Position numbers and translations under genes: made by a program. DNA of 64,000 nucleotides, from NCBI GenBank assembly GCA_963573305.1, contig OY754337.1, positions 76,397,094 to 76,461,093 of the forward strand, written 5' to 3'. Under the pieces are notes generated by a model, which worked only from the letters and a program-made list of their open reading frames with translations, was not told the origin of the DNA and searched no databases. The first letter of the stretch is position 1; every line of letters starts with the position of its first letter. Positions 34,985-44,930 of the stretch are shown here, piece by piece. This DNA comes from Pyrrhosoma nymphula. Lineage: Eukaryota; Arthropoda; Insecta; Odonata; Coenagrionidae.

Positions 34985-35120
34985 CGTATACACTTAGCAC
35001 TATACAAGCCACATCAAGGGTATGCGGTAGGAAGTGAATTTTCCTCATCTTGCACTACACTTAAGGAGGTTCCACCGCGACTGTGTGAGTCAAAACAAAT
35101 ACTAAATACCACATTTTATT
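34985..35120 (-). mobile_element. LINE 3' module, diverged
   Basis: CAAGCCACATCAAGGGTATG with GAAGTGAATTTTC is a diverged module on minus. It overlaps the start of a 131-codon + frame (34982-35377) that has no domain and is therefore not called as a gene. Confidence 0.4.
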
Positions 35121-36052
35121 ATATTTTGTACAAAAATCCTGATTTCGCTGATGGAATGCGTTACCTATGGAAAACCGAAAGTAAAGTAGTAAAAATTCAG
35201 ATTATCCCACGAAGTATTCTAAATGAGCACTTTTCCCCAGTCAAAGGAGCCGACTGCAGCGCCATTTTTAACGAATTGCCGAATTTTGACTTCAATTACG
35301 GCATTAATTCCCCAATAACTATAAAAATAAGGTGGCAAGATGCCTATATTTTATTTTTATTCAATCTCTCTGGATAATTTCCTTCTTATAAACAGTTTTC
35401 CGAGAAAATGGCATTTACATTTTATGGAAAAATACTATTTTCCCCGTGTTTCCCTCACTCTCCCATTGAACACCATGTAATTTCAAGTTCAATTAGAGAA
35501 TAAATTAGCGTGGAAAGGTAACATTTTGTTGCCCACATCAGATAGAGGACAAGTTTTTCTATAAGTAGACAGAATATGAATAAAATGACATTCATGTGAT
35601 TATACGGTGGAACCACCTTAAGGCACCATAAACTACGAGAATGATTGCATTACGCAAAGATGTGCGGAAATGTGGCAGGTGTAGCATCCGACTGTGTCTA
35701 CTCGTAAAAACAACACTTTACATTTTTTATTAGGTAATGCTTCTATTTTTTACAGAACAGCTCTTCCAGCTTCCAATCTCTTTCATTCCCCCAATCCAAC
35801 CTTTTCTTGTCAACAACCTCTTAACAACCAAAACATTTCAACAATCAATAAAACATTTCAACAATCAATAAAACATTTCCACACTAAAATAAATTAAAAC
35901 TTTTAAACAAAAATTACACCAAATCAAAGCAAAATCAAAACGAAGACCAAAGTAAATTTCAAACGTTGCACAGGGATGAATATCTACCAAGCATGAACCA
36001 CACAATATGATGCAATAATTTGGAAACTGCTAGTATTTACGCAAATACATGC
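35121..36052. other. Unassigned stretch with a short tandem repeat
   Basis: A 20-bp unit, AAAACATTTCAACAATCAAT, is repeated about 2.5 times at 35830-35880. Otherwise nothing is recognised. Confidence 0.5.
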
Positions 36053-36175
36053 GGACATAAGTTAAGGGGTATATTTTCACCAACATGCGCTGCACTAAAT
36101 GCTTCATATTTTATGAACATTGCGTGTATGAATCCATTATACAAGTACATGCATGCATTGTGATATGAGGGCTAT
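36053..36175 (-). mobile_element. LINE 3' region, diverged
   Basis: TTTTCACCAACATGCGCTGC and the following CACTAAATGCTTCAT match the minus copy at 48490 downstream of its module. The module itself (AAGTTAAGGGGTAT) is badly decayed. Confidence 0.35.
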
Positions 36176-36339
36176 GAAGGAAGCATTAGAATAATGCAGA
36201 CAAATGACACAGAAATCAAAAGAGAATCCGGAAAACCCATCGGCGTCTCTAATTTACCCGTAATTAAATGCGAAAAGCCACCGCGCGTACTACTAATTGA
36301 ATTGAAAAAAAAATACGAAGCCTTTGCTTAGTCTCTGGC

Positions 36340-36900
36340 GCATCCCTCTCTGTCCCTCGTGGGATCATGTCGTGACGTCGAGTGAAGCCTCCCTCTGCCC
36401 CCGCCCCCTTCATTTGCCCCCCCGCCCCACCCCCTTGAATTCTTTCGTCGGCGGCACGACAGAGTATAAATGATTTCCCGGTCCCCGAGGGGGTTGGAAG
36501 AGGGGACGAGTGGTGGTTAGGGTAGGATAGGGGGAATCATCCTTGATCTCTGCGAAAGCACCGCCCTTTCCCCGTTAATTCATTAATGAAGCGGATAAGA
36601 GCCGGGACAGAGAGCGAGCGGCAGATGCTGCTGCATCCGAGAGATGGGGGATTTGAGAGTGGGAGAGGGATGCTGGGTGGGTCCAGGGGGATCACAGCGA
36701 TTAGGCGAGGCACTGTGCACATACCCATCTACAGCCCTCCCCCCAACCCAACCACCTCCCCCTTTCCGAGTATATGCACCCAATACCGAGGCACGAGAGA
36801 ATGAAATAAGCATTCTCTCCTCGTAAACACACAAGCAAACACTCTCGGATCGATCACCGGGATTCCGGTCGTGCGCGTGTACACCGCGTGACGATTGCAA
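36340..36900. promoter_or_regulatory. GC-rich island with GC boxes and TATA
   Basis: Two GC-box-like clusters (GCCCCCGCCCCC, CCCCGCCCCACCCCC) at about 36398-36434 lie 30-70 bp upstream of TATAAA at 36465-36470, the geometry of a metazoan core promoter on +. No initiator is evident at the expected distance. The downstream frame (36586-36804, 72 codons) has no recognisable product. LINE sequence starts at about 36895. Composition alone could explain the GC boxes. Confidence 0.3.
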
Positions 36901-37340
36901 CACCTCCGGCGTCCCACAAGGAAGTGTGATCGGTCCCCAACTATTCATTACGCATATACATGATAATTACCTACTCTAGAGCTAGCAGCGAAATCAGTTG
37001 TCTACTGACGATGTGCTCAACACCGAGAAATTTCCACAAAAGCATTCCAAGTAAGAGACTCTCTTCTCAGAACTAAAAAACAATAGCTCATAGTGTCTTG
37101 AGTGGGGCTTCGAATTTAATATTAGTAAATGCTCTGCAGTACACTTCTTGCGAAAGAAATCACAACTACAACTTTTTTGTAAGGTAAATATAAATGTATC
37201 AGAAAAAGTCAAATACCTAGGAACCACCTAAATTCAGACCTAACGAAGGAAAAAAAACACATGCAAAACATTTTCGGCGCTACAATTAAGATACTAGGAT
37301 ATATGAAGCTGAATAGGATGAAGGCCCTTGAATTAACATT
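36895..37340 (+). pseudogene. LINE reverse transcriptase relic (CR1/Jockey-like)
   Basis: Readable in shifting frames: GVPQGSVIGPQLF (about 36910-36948, motif B), STDDVLNTEKF (about 36999-37031, motif C with TDD), WGFEFNISKCSAVHF (about 37106-37150) and KYLGTT (about 37211-37228), then NIFGATIKILGYMK. This is the classic order from finger to thumb. At least three frame breaks show that it is inactive. Confidence 0.8.
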
Positions 37341-37544
37341 TGGAAAAGAGATTTTCACTTTGGACGCGAATATCCAACCAATGACCAACTATAAGGAGTA
37401 GTCGATGTCGTTAGTTCAGACATGGTAAGGATGTATTCCACCATCCATGAGCAAGGCCTCCTGTCATTCCTTATTTACATAAAAAAATATTTGATCGAGA
37501 GTTAGCAGTAAAATTAAATTGCTTCTCTGACGACGCGGTTACTT
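37341..37544. other. Unassigned
   Basis: May be decayed LINE DNA that continues the relic upstream; no motif. Confidence 0.35.
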
Positions 37545-37612
37545 CTTGCCTTGACCGGGAATCGAACCCGGATACCTCGATATCTCGCCGTATGCCTTAG
37601 CCAGTTTAGATT
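37545..37612 (-). mobile_element. tRNA-derived SINE head (minus)
   Basis: On minus: GGCATACGGCGAGATATCGAG, then CCGGGTTCGATTCCCGGTC, a good T-arm with a GGTTCGATTCC B box and a paired CCGGG/CCCGG stem. The acceptor stem does not close, so this is not called as a tRNA gene. Confidence 0.55.
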
Positions 37613-37614
37613 CC

Positions 37615-37790
37615 GAAGCGTCCTCGAACCCGCGACCCAATTTTCGCGGGTTTGAGTCCCGCGTGGGTGGATTTTTCCCAGCCAAGGGTAAGGTCGTGTT
37701 TCTCCATCCGTTGCTGTGTATTAATGATACCTATACGATGTCAAAAAGGCCTTCTGCACAGCTTCCGGGGTCGATGTAAAATAAATATGG
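37615..37790 (+). mobile_element. tRNA-derived SINE (B-box family 1)
   Basis: Head CGCGGGTTTGAGTCCCGCG (about 37647) followed by TGGGTGGATTTTTCCCAGCC. The tail ends in TTCCGGGGTCGATGTAAAATAAATA. Head and tail both match 59596-59790. It lies back to back with the minus-strand SINE just upstream. Confidence 0.6.
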
Positions 37791-38040
37791 TTGAAGGCGA
37801 TCTATTTTCTGCGGACGCCCAAAACATTATATGAAAGTCATACTAGGGTATATTAGATAAGAAGTATAATATTAGGGTAAAATACTGCAGAACGGACCTG
37901 AAATTGTCACTATTTTTCGAACGATGAGACCATAGTAGCTGCCATTGATGATTTATAATTCGGTAGTTGGACAGGTAGAGTAGCTAATCATTTGATTTGT
38001 ACTCTAATTATTCCAAATTAATACGCTAAACAGTACTAAT

Positions 38041-38600
38041 GACACGTCTCCAATGCTTTTTTATAACTCTTGTACATATGAGCATATAAATGAACCAATG
38101 AAAATAGTTACTATGACATTGGAGGCATATAGTGTAGTGCATGTTGGCGAAAATTCATTCCTAGCCACATGTTTGCAGGTTTCTACTAATTCATCATTGC
38201 TCGTAGTTTTGATGACAGCTGTAAAATCTAGTGTAGTGCATGTTGGTTAAAACTCGCGTCCTGAAACACACCCGGCTTGCGGGGTGTGCTACATGGGCGC
38301 CCATACAATATTTTCCAGGGGGGGGCAAGACATAGGATTAAGAAAGGGGGGTCCGAGGAGCCCACTCTTGGAAAGTTTAGGAAATTTGAGATCTCAGGAG
38401 TACATTTTTGTAACATCTTAGGTTAACGACAACTTTCTGAAATTGTTACTAAAATATTAATTTAATCCTGCAAAAACAATGAATAAATTACATTTTCCCT
38501 TCCCTCTTTTGTTTTTCGCGGGAGGATAGGGGGTGGGGGGGGGCGTGGCCCCCCTCTGCCCCCGTGTATGGGCTCCCATGGTGCGCTATGTAGATAAAAT
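38041..38600 (+). mobile_element. LINE 3' end with duplicated unit, split by a MITE
   Basis: Two tandem units each begin TAGTGTAGTGCATGTTGG (about 38130 and 38230), followed by diverged modules. The second (CACACCCGGCTTGCGGGGTG) is cut by a 289-bp element (38292-38580), after which the LINE tail GTAGATAAAATG resumes at about 38590. Confidence 0.55.
38292..38580. mobile_element. MITE with 8-bp target duplication
   Basis: The inverted ends CATGGGCGCCCATACA (left) and TGTATGGGCTCCCATG (right) match at 15 of 16 positions. Target duplication: GTGTGCTA (38284-38291) and GTGCGCTA (38581-38588), one change. The body has G- and C-rich subterminal runs (GGGGGGG near both ends) and an AT-rich middle, with no coding. 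An 8-bp duplication is typical of hAT and P elements, but the superfamily is not resolved. Confidence 0.75.
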
Positions 38601-39349
38601 GTCCTTACCGACCCACCCACCTATCCCTAATGGTGTAAATGACCTTAACTGTCGGTCCACCAAATGGCCAACCTACCGGCGGGCCCTTTGATTGCGGTTG
38701 CGAACAGAACCTGTCGATCCGAGGGTGAATGGACGAATGAGAGGAGGAAGGCGATGATGGGTGGAGAGGAAAAGAGCACTTGTCGATCGGTGGTCATAAA
38801 CAGGCTCGCTATAGTCGCCGATCGGGTAGACGGGAGGAAGGGGAAAGAGACTTAGAACGGATGGAAGCGGTAAAAATCGGATTCCATTCCCGAATCGGAT
38901 TTCGATCGCTTAAATAAACAGAGGCCCTCTTCAGCACCTCCTTTTAGGTAAACTCCTTACCCCGCCCCATTCATGCCCCCACCGACTTGGGCGCGAACCT
39001 AAAAACCGAAAGTGTTATCCCCACATTAAGAGGTGCGATGATTAGCTGACTTATCCGAACAAAAGACACGCGAAATCCTCTCAACTTTTCCTCTCCTCAC
39101 ACCTTACGCGGCTGCCAATCGCGCAAAATCATACCCGACTTAATCGTATCCTTGTGAAAACACGTAAGGGGAAAAACTTAAAGGTTTTTTCTACACCCCG
39201 CCGGATGTATAGGTACACAACTCTCCCTGCATACCGCCTTAATGCCGGGCTGATCGCGTGTGTCCTTTATTTCTCATCCGGATTTGAGCAAAGTGGCTCC
39301 CTTCCCTTTAGCTGCAGGCTTATGCGACTACCTCTACAGGTAAAGTATA
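38601..39349. other. Unassigned stretch
   Basis: Mixed composition with a CpG-bearing patch around 38650-38830. No gene is recognised. Confidence 0.4.
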
Positions 39350-39970
39350 CATAAATGCATGTAGCCCTCTTTTATTTGATGGATTATTTCCTAAGCGTTG
39401 TTGCAAAGGGAGGGGTAGGTAATCTCGCGGGGAGGCCCTTGTATTCCTCAATGCGAGAAAGTGAACGCGCTCCCAAGTTCGGGAAACGCGTCCACGCATT
39501 GCCTTCCGAATCCGCCCGAGTAGCAAACCTGCCATACGCAGCCGTCCAGAGCCGCGTGTTGGCCCTACACCTACCTCCACATACAAGGGTTAAGCTCCTT
39601 ACTTCCTTTAGCCAAGCGGGGGAATGGGTTCGGGGCGGGAGGGAATTTAATGGGGAAGGCCTACGAAGTGAGAGTGGAGGAGAGTGCAGGAGATAGAGAT
39701 GGAGTGAGCCAATGTAAGTAGTACGCAAATACAGGCACACTGAAAAACCCTCGCACAAATCCTTAAAAGATCCCTTTTTTTCGACTCCTCCTCGTACACC
39801 CCCCTGCCCACCTCTTCCCCCTCTAACCCCAACCCCCTCTTTTGAGTTCGGATGAAGCACCAATGCCGCCCTCCTCCTGCCTGTACCACCCGCTTTAACC
39901 CTCCTCCCTCTGAATCGCATACCCTTACCCCCACCCGAACCCTGTTCGGATCCCGTTAAAGCCGAAAAAG
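39350..39970. other. GC-rich island
   Basis: GC-rich with CpGs. The last 150 bp are pyrimidine-rich on +. A 178-codon minus frame and a 113-codon + frame overlap in opposite directions with Arg/Ser/Leu/Pro bias; neither has a recognisable domain. It leads into the TATA motif at 39974. Confidence 0.35.
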
Positions 39971-39973
39971 GGA

Positions 39974-40060
39974 TATAAAGGGGATGTCGGTCGAACGGAA
40001 ACGTGGCGATGATCTGCCACCATGCCCGAGGCCTCCGTAAAAAAAAGAGGTGACGTTTAA
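39974..40060 (+). promoter_or_regulatory. Possible core promoter with short leader peptide
   Basis: TATAAA at 39974-39979. About 45 bp later there is an ATG in good context (GCCACCATGC, ATG at 40022-40024) and an AG/GTGACG donor-like site at about 40049/40050. As an uninterrupted frame it gives only 12 codons, so if real it would be a first exon spliced onward. No following exon was identified. Confidence 0.2.
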
Positions 40061-40385
40061 ATTAGGAAATGATAAGCTTGGGTTTTTCTGCGCAGTCAGG
40101 TCGTACTGCAAACGATATTACAAGAACTGAGTTAGGCAGCAGTAGAGTAGCAATCGGGAAACTCTACAATTGAAGGGTAAGGCGTGATATGGAGTATGAT
40201 GTTGCCACGCCAGTTCCCTAAACGACAACCAGCTCTTAGAGCATATGGTTCAATTAGTGCGTTAATAGCTCTATGAACCAATTCCCGCGCGGAAGTCGAT
40301 GAGGGGCGATATTTGGTATTAACTACTCGCTTATCGCTCAATACCTACGATCGAAATAGTTTTCATACACAGGAGTGAACTAAAG
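40061..40385. other. Unassigned stretch
   Basis: A 69-codon minus frame at 40132 shows no domain. Confidence 0.4.
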
Positions 40386-40600
40386 ACATCTACATCTACG
40401 AAGTACCGAACAAGCCGCCACTATGGTGTGTGGCACGGGTTGATTCCACACCAGGCATGTAGCACTCGTCCTAGCACAAATCGGGACCTCGCACGTTCCC
40501 CCGGCCGCTAGGCGCAGACCAAAAAGTAGTCAGGAGAACAGTGCGCAGTAAAACCAGAAACTGGGAGAGTGATACGTAAAGGAACATGGAAACATGCAGT
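40386..40600 (-). mobile_element. LINE 3' end, body type B
   Basis: Tail ACATCTACATCTACG, module GTGTGTGGCACGGGTTGATT, body GCGCAGACCAAAAAGTAGTC. It is the best-preserved body-B copy and the reference for 18393, 20100 and 60620. Confidence 0.6.
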
Positions 40601-40770
40601 ACAATTCTAAAGACACATCAGGTGGTTAATATTACTAATGCTATTAATTTATGCTGTTACTAAGTTAAGAACAACATCAGGTATGTTAGTCGCCAAAAGA
40701 TCTATAACATTGCTTCCTCTGTTCATTGTTGAGACTAAATTATGTGCAATCCGCGAATGAAAAGTGAAGT

Positions 40771-41277
40771 TCATCTACTTCTACAAAACACCCTGCAAGC
40801 CACCTCAAGGGTGTATGGCAGGGGGTGAGTAGTCAATCCTTTACATTATATCCTAAAGTTAGTGTATCTACGACTAATGATGCACAAGCATAAATCGCTA
40901 ATGCCGATCACGATGCTAAGCCTCACAAGCATGCATTACGCCACAGATACTACCAATGCTAGAGGGACCGTTAGTATTTATGCACATTGCAACTACAAAT
41001 ATGGACAGAGATTCCAGAGTTATAGCGAAAAAATGTACAGCATGCTGTATGTACTAGGCAGCAGATAAGGATACAAGCATTAGGGAGAACTTTTATTGCT
41101 ACTAAGAGCTACACCTTCTATCGACAAACCTAGCTAAAAGTCTCATTGGCAGCTGTTTTGGTCCCTTATCGTTCGCGGGAAAAGTGACAATTTAAATCTC
41201 TCCGTTCTGCAGTCTAGTTCCCTAATTTTATTATCATTATCTGATCTACCGTAGTATGTCAGCTTCCGTAAAATATT
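40771..41277 (-). mobile_element. LINE-A 3' end with decayed ORF C-terminus
   Basis: About 507 bp read on minus. At the far end, translation of the minus strand at about 41150-41215 gives RFKLSLFPRTIRDQNSCQ, close to the FFPRTIRDWNSLP block that ends many L2/CR1-type LINE proteins. Then comes a 3' UTR of about 370 bp, the common module and the GTAGATG-type tail. This identifies the tail family as a real LINE. Homology with the 45185 copy stops at the same place (about 41277 and 45682). Confidence 0.75.
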
Positions 41278-41394
41278 ATTATTAATAGTAAGTTAACTGA
41301 TAGCGTCCCCTTTTATGCCCCCATCCCTTAACGCTTTATGAAAACATGTGATGATATTTTCGTATTATCCACCAAAAGTTTTTATCACTAATCT

Positions 41395-41545
41395 ACGCGT
41401 TTCAGGGCCAATTGTCATCAGCAGATACAACGCCTCTGTGTAGCACCTGGTGATGACGCTGAGAACTACTTAAACGTTTTCATCAGTATCTACCTACTGA
41501 TGGTTGAAACCATCAGCACTAATGAAAACGTTTAAGTGCACTAGA
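41395..41545. repeat. Nested hairpin with ribozyme-like core
   Basis: ACTTAAACGTTTTCAT (about 41469) pairs with ATGAAAACGTTTAAGT (about 41522) around a spacer that itself folds (CTGATGGTTG/CAACCATCAG-like). Upstream, on minus at about 41390-41432, lie CUGAUGA, a weak stem II, GAAAC, a palindromic ACGCGU and a partly pairing stem I. It is similar in design to the palindromes at 51.9 and 63.5 kb but more decayed. Confidence 0.45.
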
Positions 41546-41985
41546 ACTCCAATTATCCGGATCAACCGGACCCCATCCGGATAATCAAATATCCGGATAA
41601 ATGGATAGCTCTCAAAAAATTGTAATTTCTTTAGAAACTTTCTTTTTTTTTCAGAACGCTAAAGAAACGTATGTGCTGTAACCAATAACTGTCAAGCGAA
41701 ATCAACGGTATTTAAGATACAATACACGTTTCGAATAGTCTATTGCCGTGACTGTATAAAGCCAATTTTCGAGGATTTTTCCCCTCAAAGCGATCCGGAT
41801 AGTTGGAGTTTTACTGCAGTTCTTATTCCTTGTATTCATTGAGATACTGCACCGTCATGACTCATCCAAAATCGTTGAGTCCATTTACGAAATACGCCCT
41901 GGATCCCATTGTTAAAACGCGGGTATGACACTCACGCTTCCAGGGACCGTAAAAACAAACCCTCGTTCCAGGGTGCGACCCTCAT
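41546..41985. other. Unassigned AT-rich stretch
   Basis: ATCCGGATAA/TTATCCGGAT-type strings at about 41555-41605 repeat three times. No gene. Confidence 0.45.
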
Positions 41986-42929
41986 TCGGAAACAGTCGCG
42001 CGAATGCAGTTAGTGCGCACTCTCCAGGCACGGCCGCCGTTGGAAATTTCGACGGCAATGGCGGTGGAGACGGGAAATGAGAGAGAATGTTGGTTCTACG
42101 TGCGTAGGAGAGGAGCAAGGAGAAAGAGAGAGGAGTGGGCGGGGCACGGCACGGTGTCGCAAGGCGAGAGGGGGGTGAGGAATGGAAAAGGGGGCGTGGC
42201 CTATGGGTTTGAGGTGGGCGGGGCTAAGGCTAGTTCCCTCCCCCCCTTCCCGTGGTTGACTCGCGCCGACCATTCGGCGCGCGCTCGCGCTCTTGGCGGG
42301 TTCACATCCGCGCATGCGCCCCACGGGGCATTGTCGTCCTCCCCGTTCCCCACTCGGCCAAAGTCAGCGCTTCTCCCCCAACCGCCGCAACAATGACACT
42401 CACCCCTTCACGTGTTCTTCGACCCCCCACCCACCACCCTCCCTCCATTGTTGAAGGGGGGGAGGAAAGGCTCCCACCGCCACGAATATTATTTTTTTTT
42501 AATTCCGACGTATATTTCAGGCTCGTATATTTTTTCCTCCTTTACTCTTTCGACCGCAGCTTCCATTTCCACCCTCCCCCATTCCCTTGTTTTCCCCTCG
42601 GGAGCGAGCAGCATCCCCTTATTTTTTTATTCTTCTCTCCAAACCCTCCTCTCCTCCTCCTCGCCCCCTGCTCGCTCATCATCCCCCTCTATTCTCCCCT
42701 CCTTTCCCCCTTGGGCGTCATCCACCACCGACGCCTTAGCCTTTCCACCCCTTCCCATCCCCCATTCCTTCCCACTCCACCCCCCCCCCCGTCCATTCCG
42801 AGAAATACACAAATCTTTTCCTCTTCCTCGCCACTCGCGCGCACACCTACGGATACTTTCCTCTTCCGTTCTCTTTGTTCCCCCGCCCCCCTGGAGTCCT
42901 TTCTTTCCAACCCCCCCTGTCTCGCAATT
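41986..42929. promoter_or_regulatory. GC-rich island with GC boxes and NRF-1-like palindrome
   Basis: 42000-42380 is CpG-rich and holds GGGGGCGTGGCC and GTGGGCGGGGCTA (GC-box-like) and GCGCATGCGCC (NRF-1-like palindrome, about 42311). From 42400 to 42920 the + strand is almost pure C/T with CpGs. Frames of 237 and 190 codons there are Pro/Ser/Phe low-complexity and are rejected as genes. A promoter for an unseen gene is possible; no TATA box, start or splice pattern is defined. Confidence 0.35.
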
Positions 42930-42985
42930 TCTACATCTACATGCCACCCTGCGAGCCGCCGCTAGGGGCGTGTTGGGATACTAGA
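42930..42985 (-). mobile_element. LINE 3' module fragment (GC-rich variant)
   Basis: CTACATCTACATGCCACCCTGCGAGCCGCC followed by GGGGCGTGTTGGG (shown in two parts) is the module on minus. The closest relatives are 53018 and 4905. Confidence 0.55.
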
Positions 42986-43329
42986 CAAGGCAGAGAACAG
43001 GGTAAAGTGTTTGGAGGAGGGAAGACGACAGAAGTGCTGTACTAACTCACGTGTCTTCGTGTCTAGCTCTGTTTTTGCTGTCGTCAACAATGGTGGGCGG
43101 ATGAAAGAAATTCCCTTACCTATCATTTCGACAGTGTATCTCTCAAATTTTGTCGCTCCTGTAAATTCTAGAAGTTTATTTATTTTAATTTATTTAAGTT
43201 TACCACAGAACCGCCACTAGACCTTTTACATCGGGTATATTAAAATAAATAAATCAATACAAGTATCTAAATTACACATAACAAAAGATGGAGTTGACAA
43301 AAACAACTATGTTAACAACATACAGATGG

Positions 43330-43827
43330 CTATTCATGGGATGAATAGAGTTGTAAGTGATAGAGATTTAGTGAGGAGGTAAAGATGTTGTTTGGAGAGA
43401 AGCGGTAAAGAGAAGGATACTTGCTGGAGAGGGCGTTAAAAAGAGATGGGATTCGGAGGGAAAGTGATCTTTTGGATACGGATAGGCGGAACTGGGGTGT
43501 GTGAGGAAGACTCTTGTTTCGAGTTAAACGAGGTGGGACACGTAGTGAGAAGGATGTAAGGAGTTCAGGGGATTGGAAGGAACCATTTAAGATTTGGAGA
43601 AGGAACTTCAAGTTCGAGATCTGTCTGCGGAGAGTGGGATGCCAAAGACCAAGAGTTGGCAGTATTTTATCACGCGAGCAAGGAAATCGAGCGAGAGGGA
43701 ACGCGGTGACGGACAATGGCTTAAAAAAATTCAGGGGCCGATTGAGCAATTTTACCGAAGTAGGACAGGCAGTAGACCATATGAACAAACAGTATTCCAG
43801 AATGGGAAGGACACATCCAAGGAACAC
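43330..43827 (-). pseudogene. LINE reverse transcriptase C-terminal domain (fragment)
   Basis: 165 codons without a stop. Early on it has VLPILEYCLFIWS, the conserved RPILEYCSPVW-type block after the polymerase thumb, then TLGLWHPTLRRQ, LLQILNG and SLSLRIPSLFNAL (the usual R...LWNxLP block). Catalytic motifs are absent because the upstream half is separated by the hAT insertion. Clade CR1/Jockey is inferred from the block order. Confidence 0.8.
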
Positions 43828-43846
43828 TGCTCTCGAGGCAAAGGGA

Positions 43847-44725
43847 TAGGGATGGGCAAGTAAAAAAATATATCGATAGATATCGTGTCAATAATTAAAA
43901 CATGTATCGATAGTTTTCGTGCCAAAATTATCGATATTTTGATATTTCGATAATTTTGCCAGAACAAGTGGTTCCTTAAAGTTTCACCAAAATATATAAA
44001 AAATGTTGAAGTAAAATTTGGAAAATTATAGACATGTAGAAGTAATAAAAAAATCTTTTATTTTTTTATTTTTACAATCAATTTTAATCAATCAAACCAG
44101 TATTTGTCTGATATTGACATCAGAAGAACTCTCTGTTATACATGTTCCCCCGTTAATCTACTCCTGTTGTCCGGTTCCACGAAGTTAACTGCAGAAGCCA
44201 CTCTTTCGGATGGAACAGATAAGGCTTGGCATATTAAGTACTTCAGCGCGATTATCGAAAGAACCGGTGTGAAGTATCGGGAGTTCACCCAAAAATATAT
44301 TGGATCGGATTTCCTCTCCAGTAGTGGTTGGTCCAGATACTGCTTCAGCTCATTAGGGACAGAGCCAGAGCTAGGAACCTCTTGCGTAGTAGTGCTAAGA
44401 GATAATAGGTGTTCATGTCTGGACCAAATTGAACTTCTATCAGCGTTTTATCGTTCTGTTTGTTCAGATCGTACTTCTGGAGAACGTTGCCCCATTCGCC
44501 TATGTTCTAAGCGAATACCATCACTTATTTTCGTTATAGCACTAGACACCGCAGCTGGAGAAACAACTTTACAACGGTGACGTGCTAAACAAATATATAG
44601 AATTTGATACTCGGAAAAAAATCAATTTTTGAGATATCGACACGAAAAATATCGACGATAATTATCGATAGATTTTAAAAAATATATCGAGTTTTTGATA
44701 TATCGATATTTTTTGCCCAAGCCTA
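43847..44725 (-). mobile_element. hAT transposon, internally deleted, nested in a LINE
   Basis: 879 bp. Inverted termini TAGGGATGGGCAA (43847) and TTGCCCAAGCCTA (44725) match at 11 of 13 positions. There is a perfect 8-bp target duplication CAAAGGGA at 43839-43846 and 44726-44733. Subterminal TATCGATA sites lie at 43871, 43905 and 43929 on the left and at 44663 and 44701 on the right. The only coding remnant is the transposase C-terminus on minus. hAT termini, 8-bp duplication and domain all agree. Confidence 0.92.
44088..44582 (-). pseudogene. hAT transposase C-terminus (dimerisation domain), decayed
   Basis: The minus-strand frame reads ELKQYLDQPLL, then KSDPIYFWVNSRYF, LKYLICQALSVPSERVASA and NRSRLTGEHV. 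These are the signature blocks of the hATC dimerisation region (SVPSER is the hallmark). In-frame stops follow EQTER (about 44450) and EHV (about 44139), and the BED finger and RNase-H-like catalytic part are missing. The 158-codon + frame at 44104-44580 is the antisense shadow of this region. Confidence 0.9.
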
Positions 44726-44930
44726 CAAAGGGATCTGTAATTTCGGGCAGAAGGTATAAGAACACCAACAATGGACATAGCCTTGGCTGATATGCGTTTA
44801 GAGTGCTCAGGAAATAGTAATTTCTCATCAAAAGAAACACATAGGTCGGTATGCGAGGCGACAGAAGGAATTGGCTGGTTGGCGAGACTATTATAGTGCG
44901 GGTTGAGATAATTTCTCAACCCCCTCTTGA

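Larger units (their letters stand above)
43232..44930 (-). mobile_element. LINE relic (CR1/Jockey-like) split by a hAT element
   Basis: Coding homology runs on minus from about 44930 to 44734 (SFDEKLLFPEHSKRISAKA, then ARNYRSL), is interrupted by the hAT at 43847-44725, and resumes at 43846 down to 43330 (PILEYC and downstream). The 3' UTR ends near 43232 with an AAATAAATAAAT-type tail. Removing the hAT and one target copy rejoins the LINE, apart from a frameshift near the junction. Confidence 0.8.

Noticed and set aside
35830..35880. CRISPR-like array
   Set aside because: Only 2.5 direct 20-bp units without spacers, in a eukaryotic context.
37545..37612. Functional tRNA gene on minus
   Set aside because: Only the T arm is convincing.
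39384..39920. 178-codon minus frame
   Set aside because: No domain, opposed by + frames in the same GC-rich island, no start context.
42252..42984. Overlapping frames of 237 and 190 codons
   Set aside because: They lie in a C/T-rich tract; products are Pro/Ser/Phe low-complexity, and two frames are open at once, as composition predicts.
44104..44580. 158-codon + frame
   Set aside because: Antisense shadow of the hAT transposase C-terminus, whose SVPSER block reads on minus.
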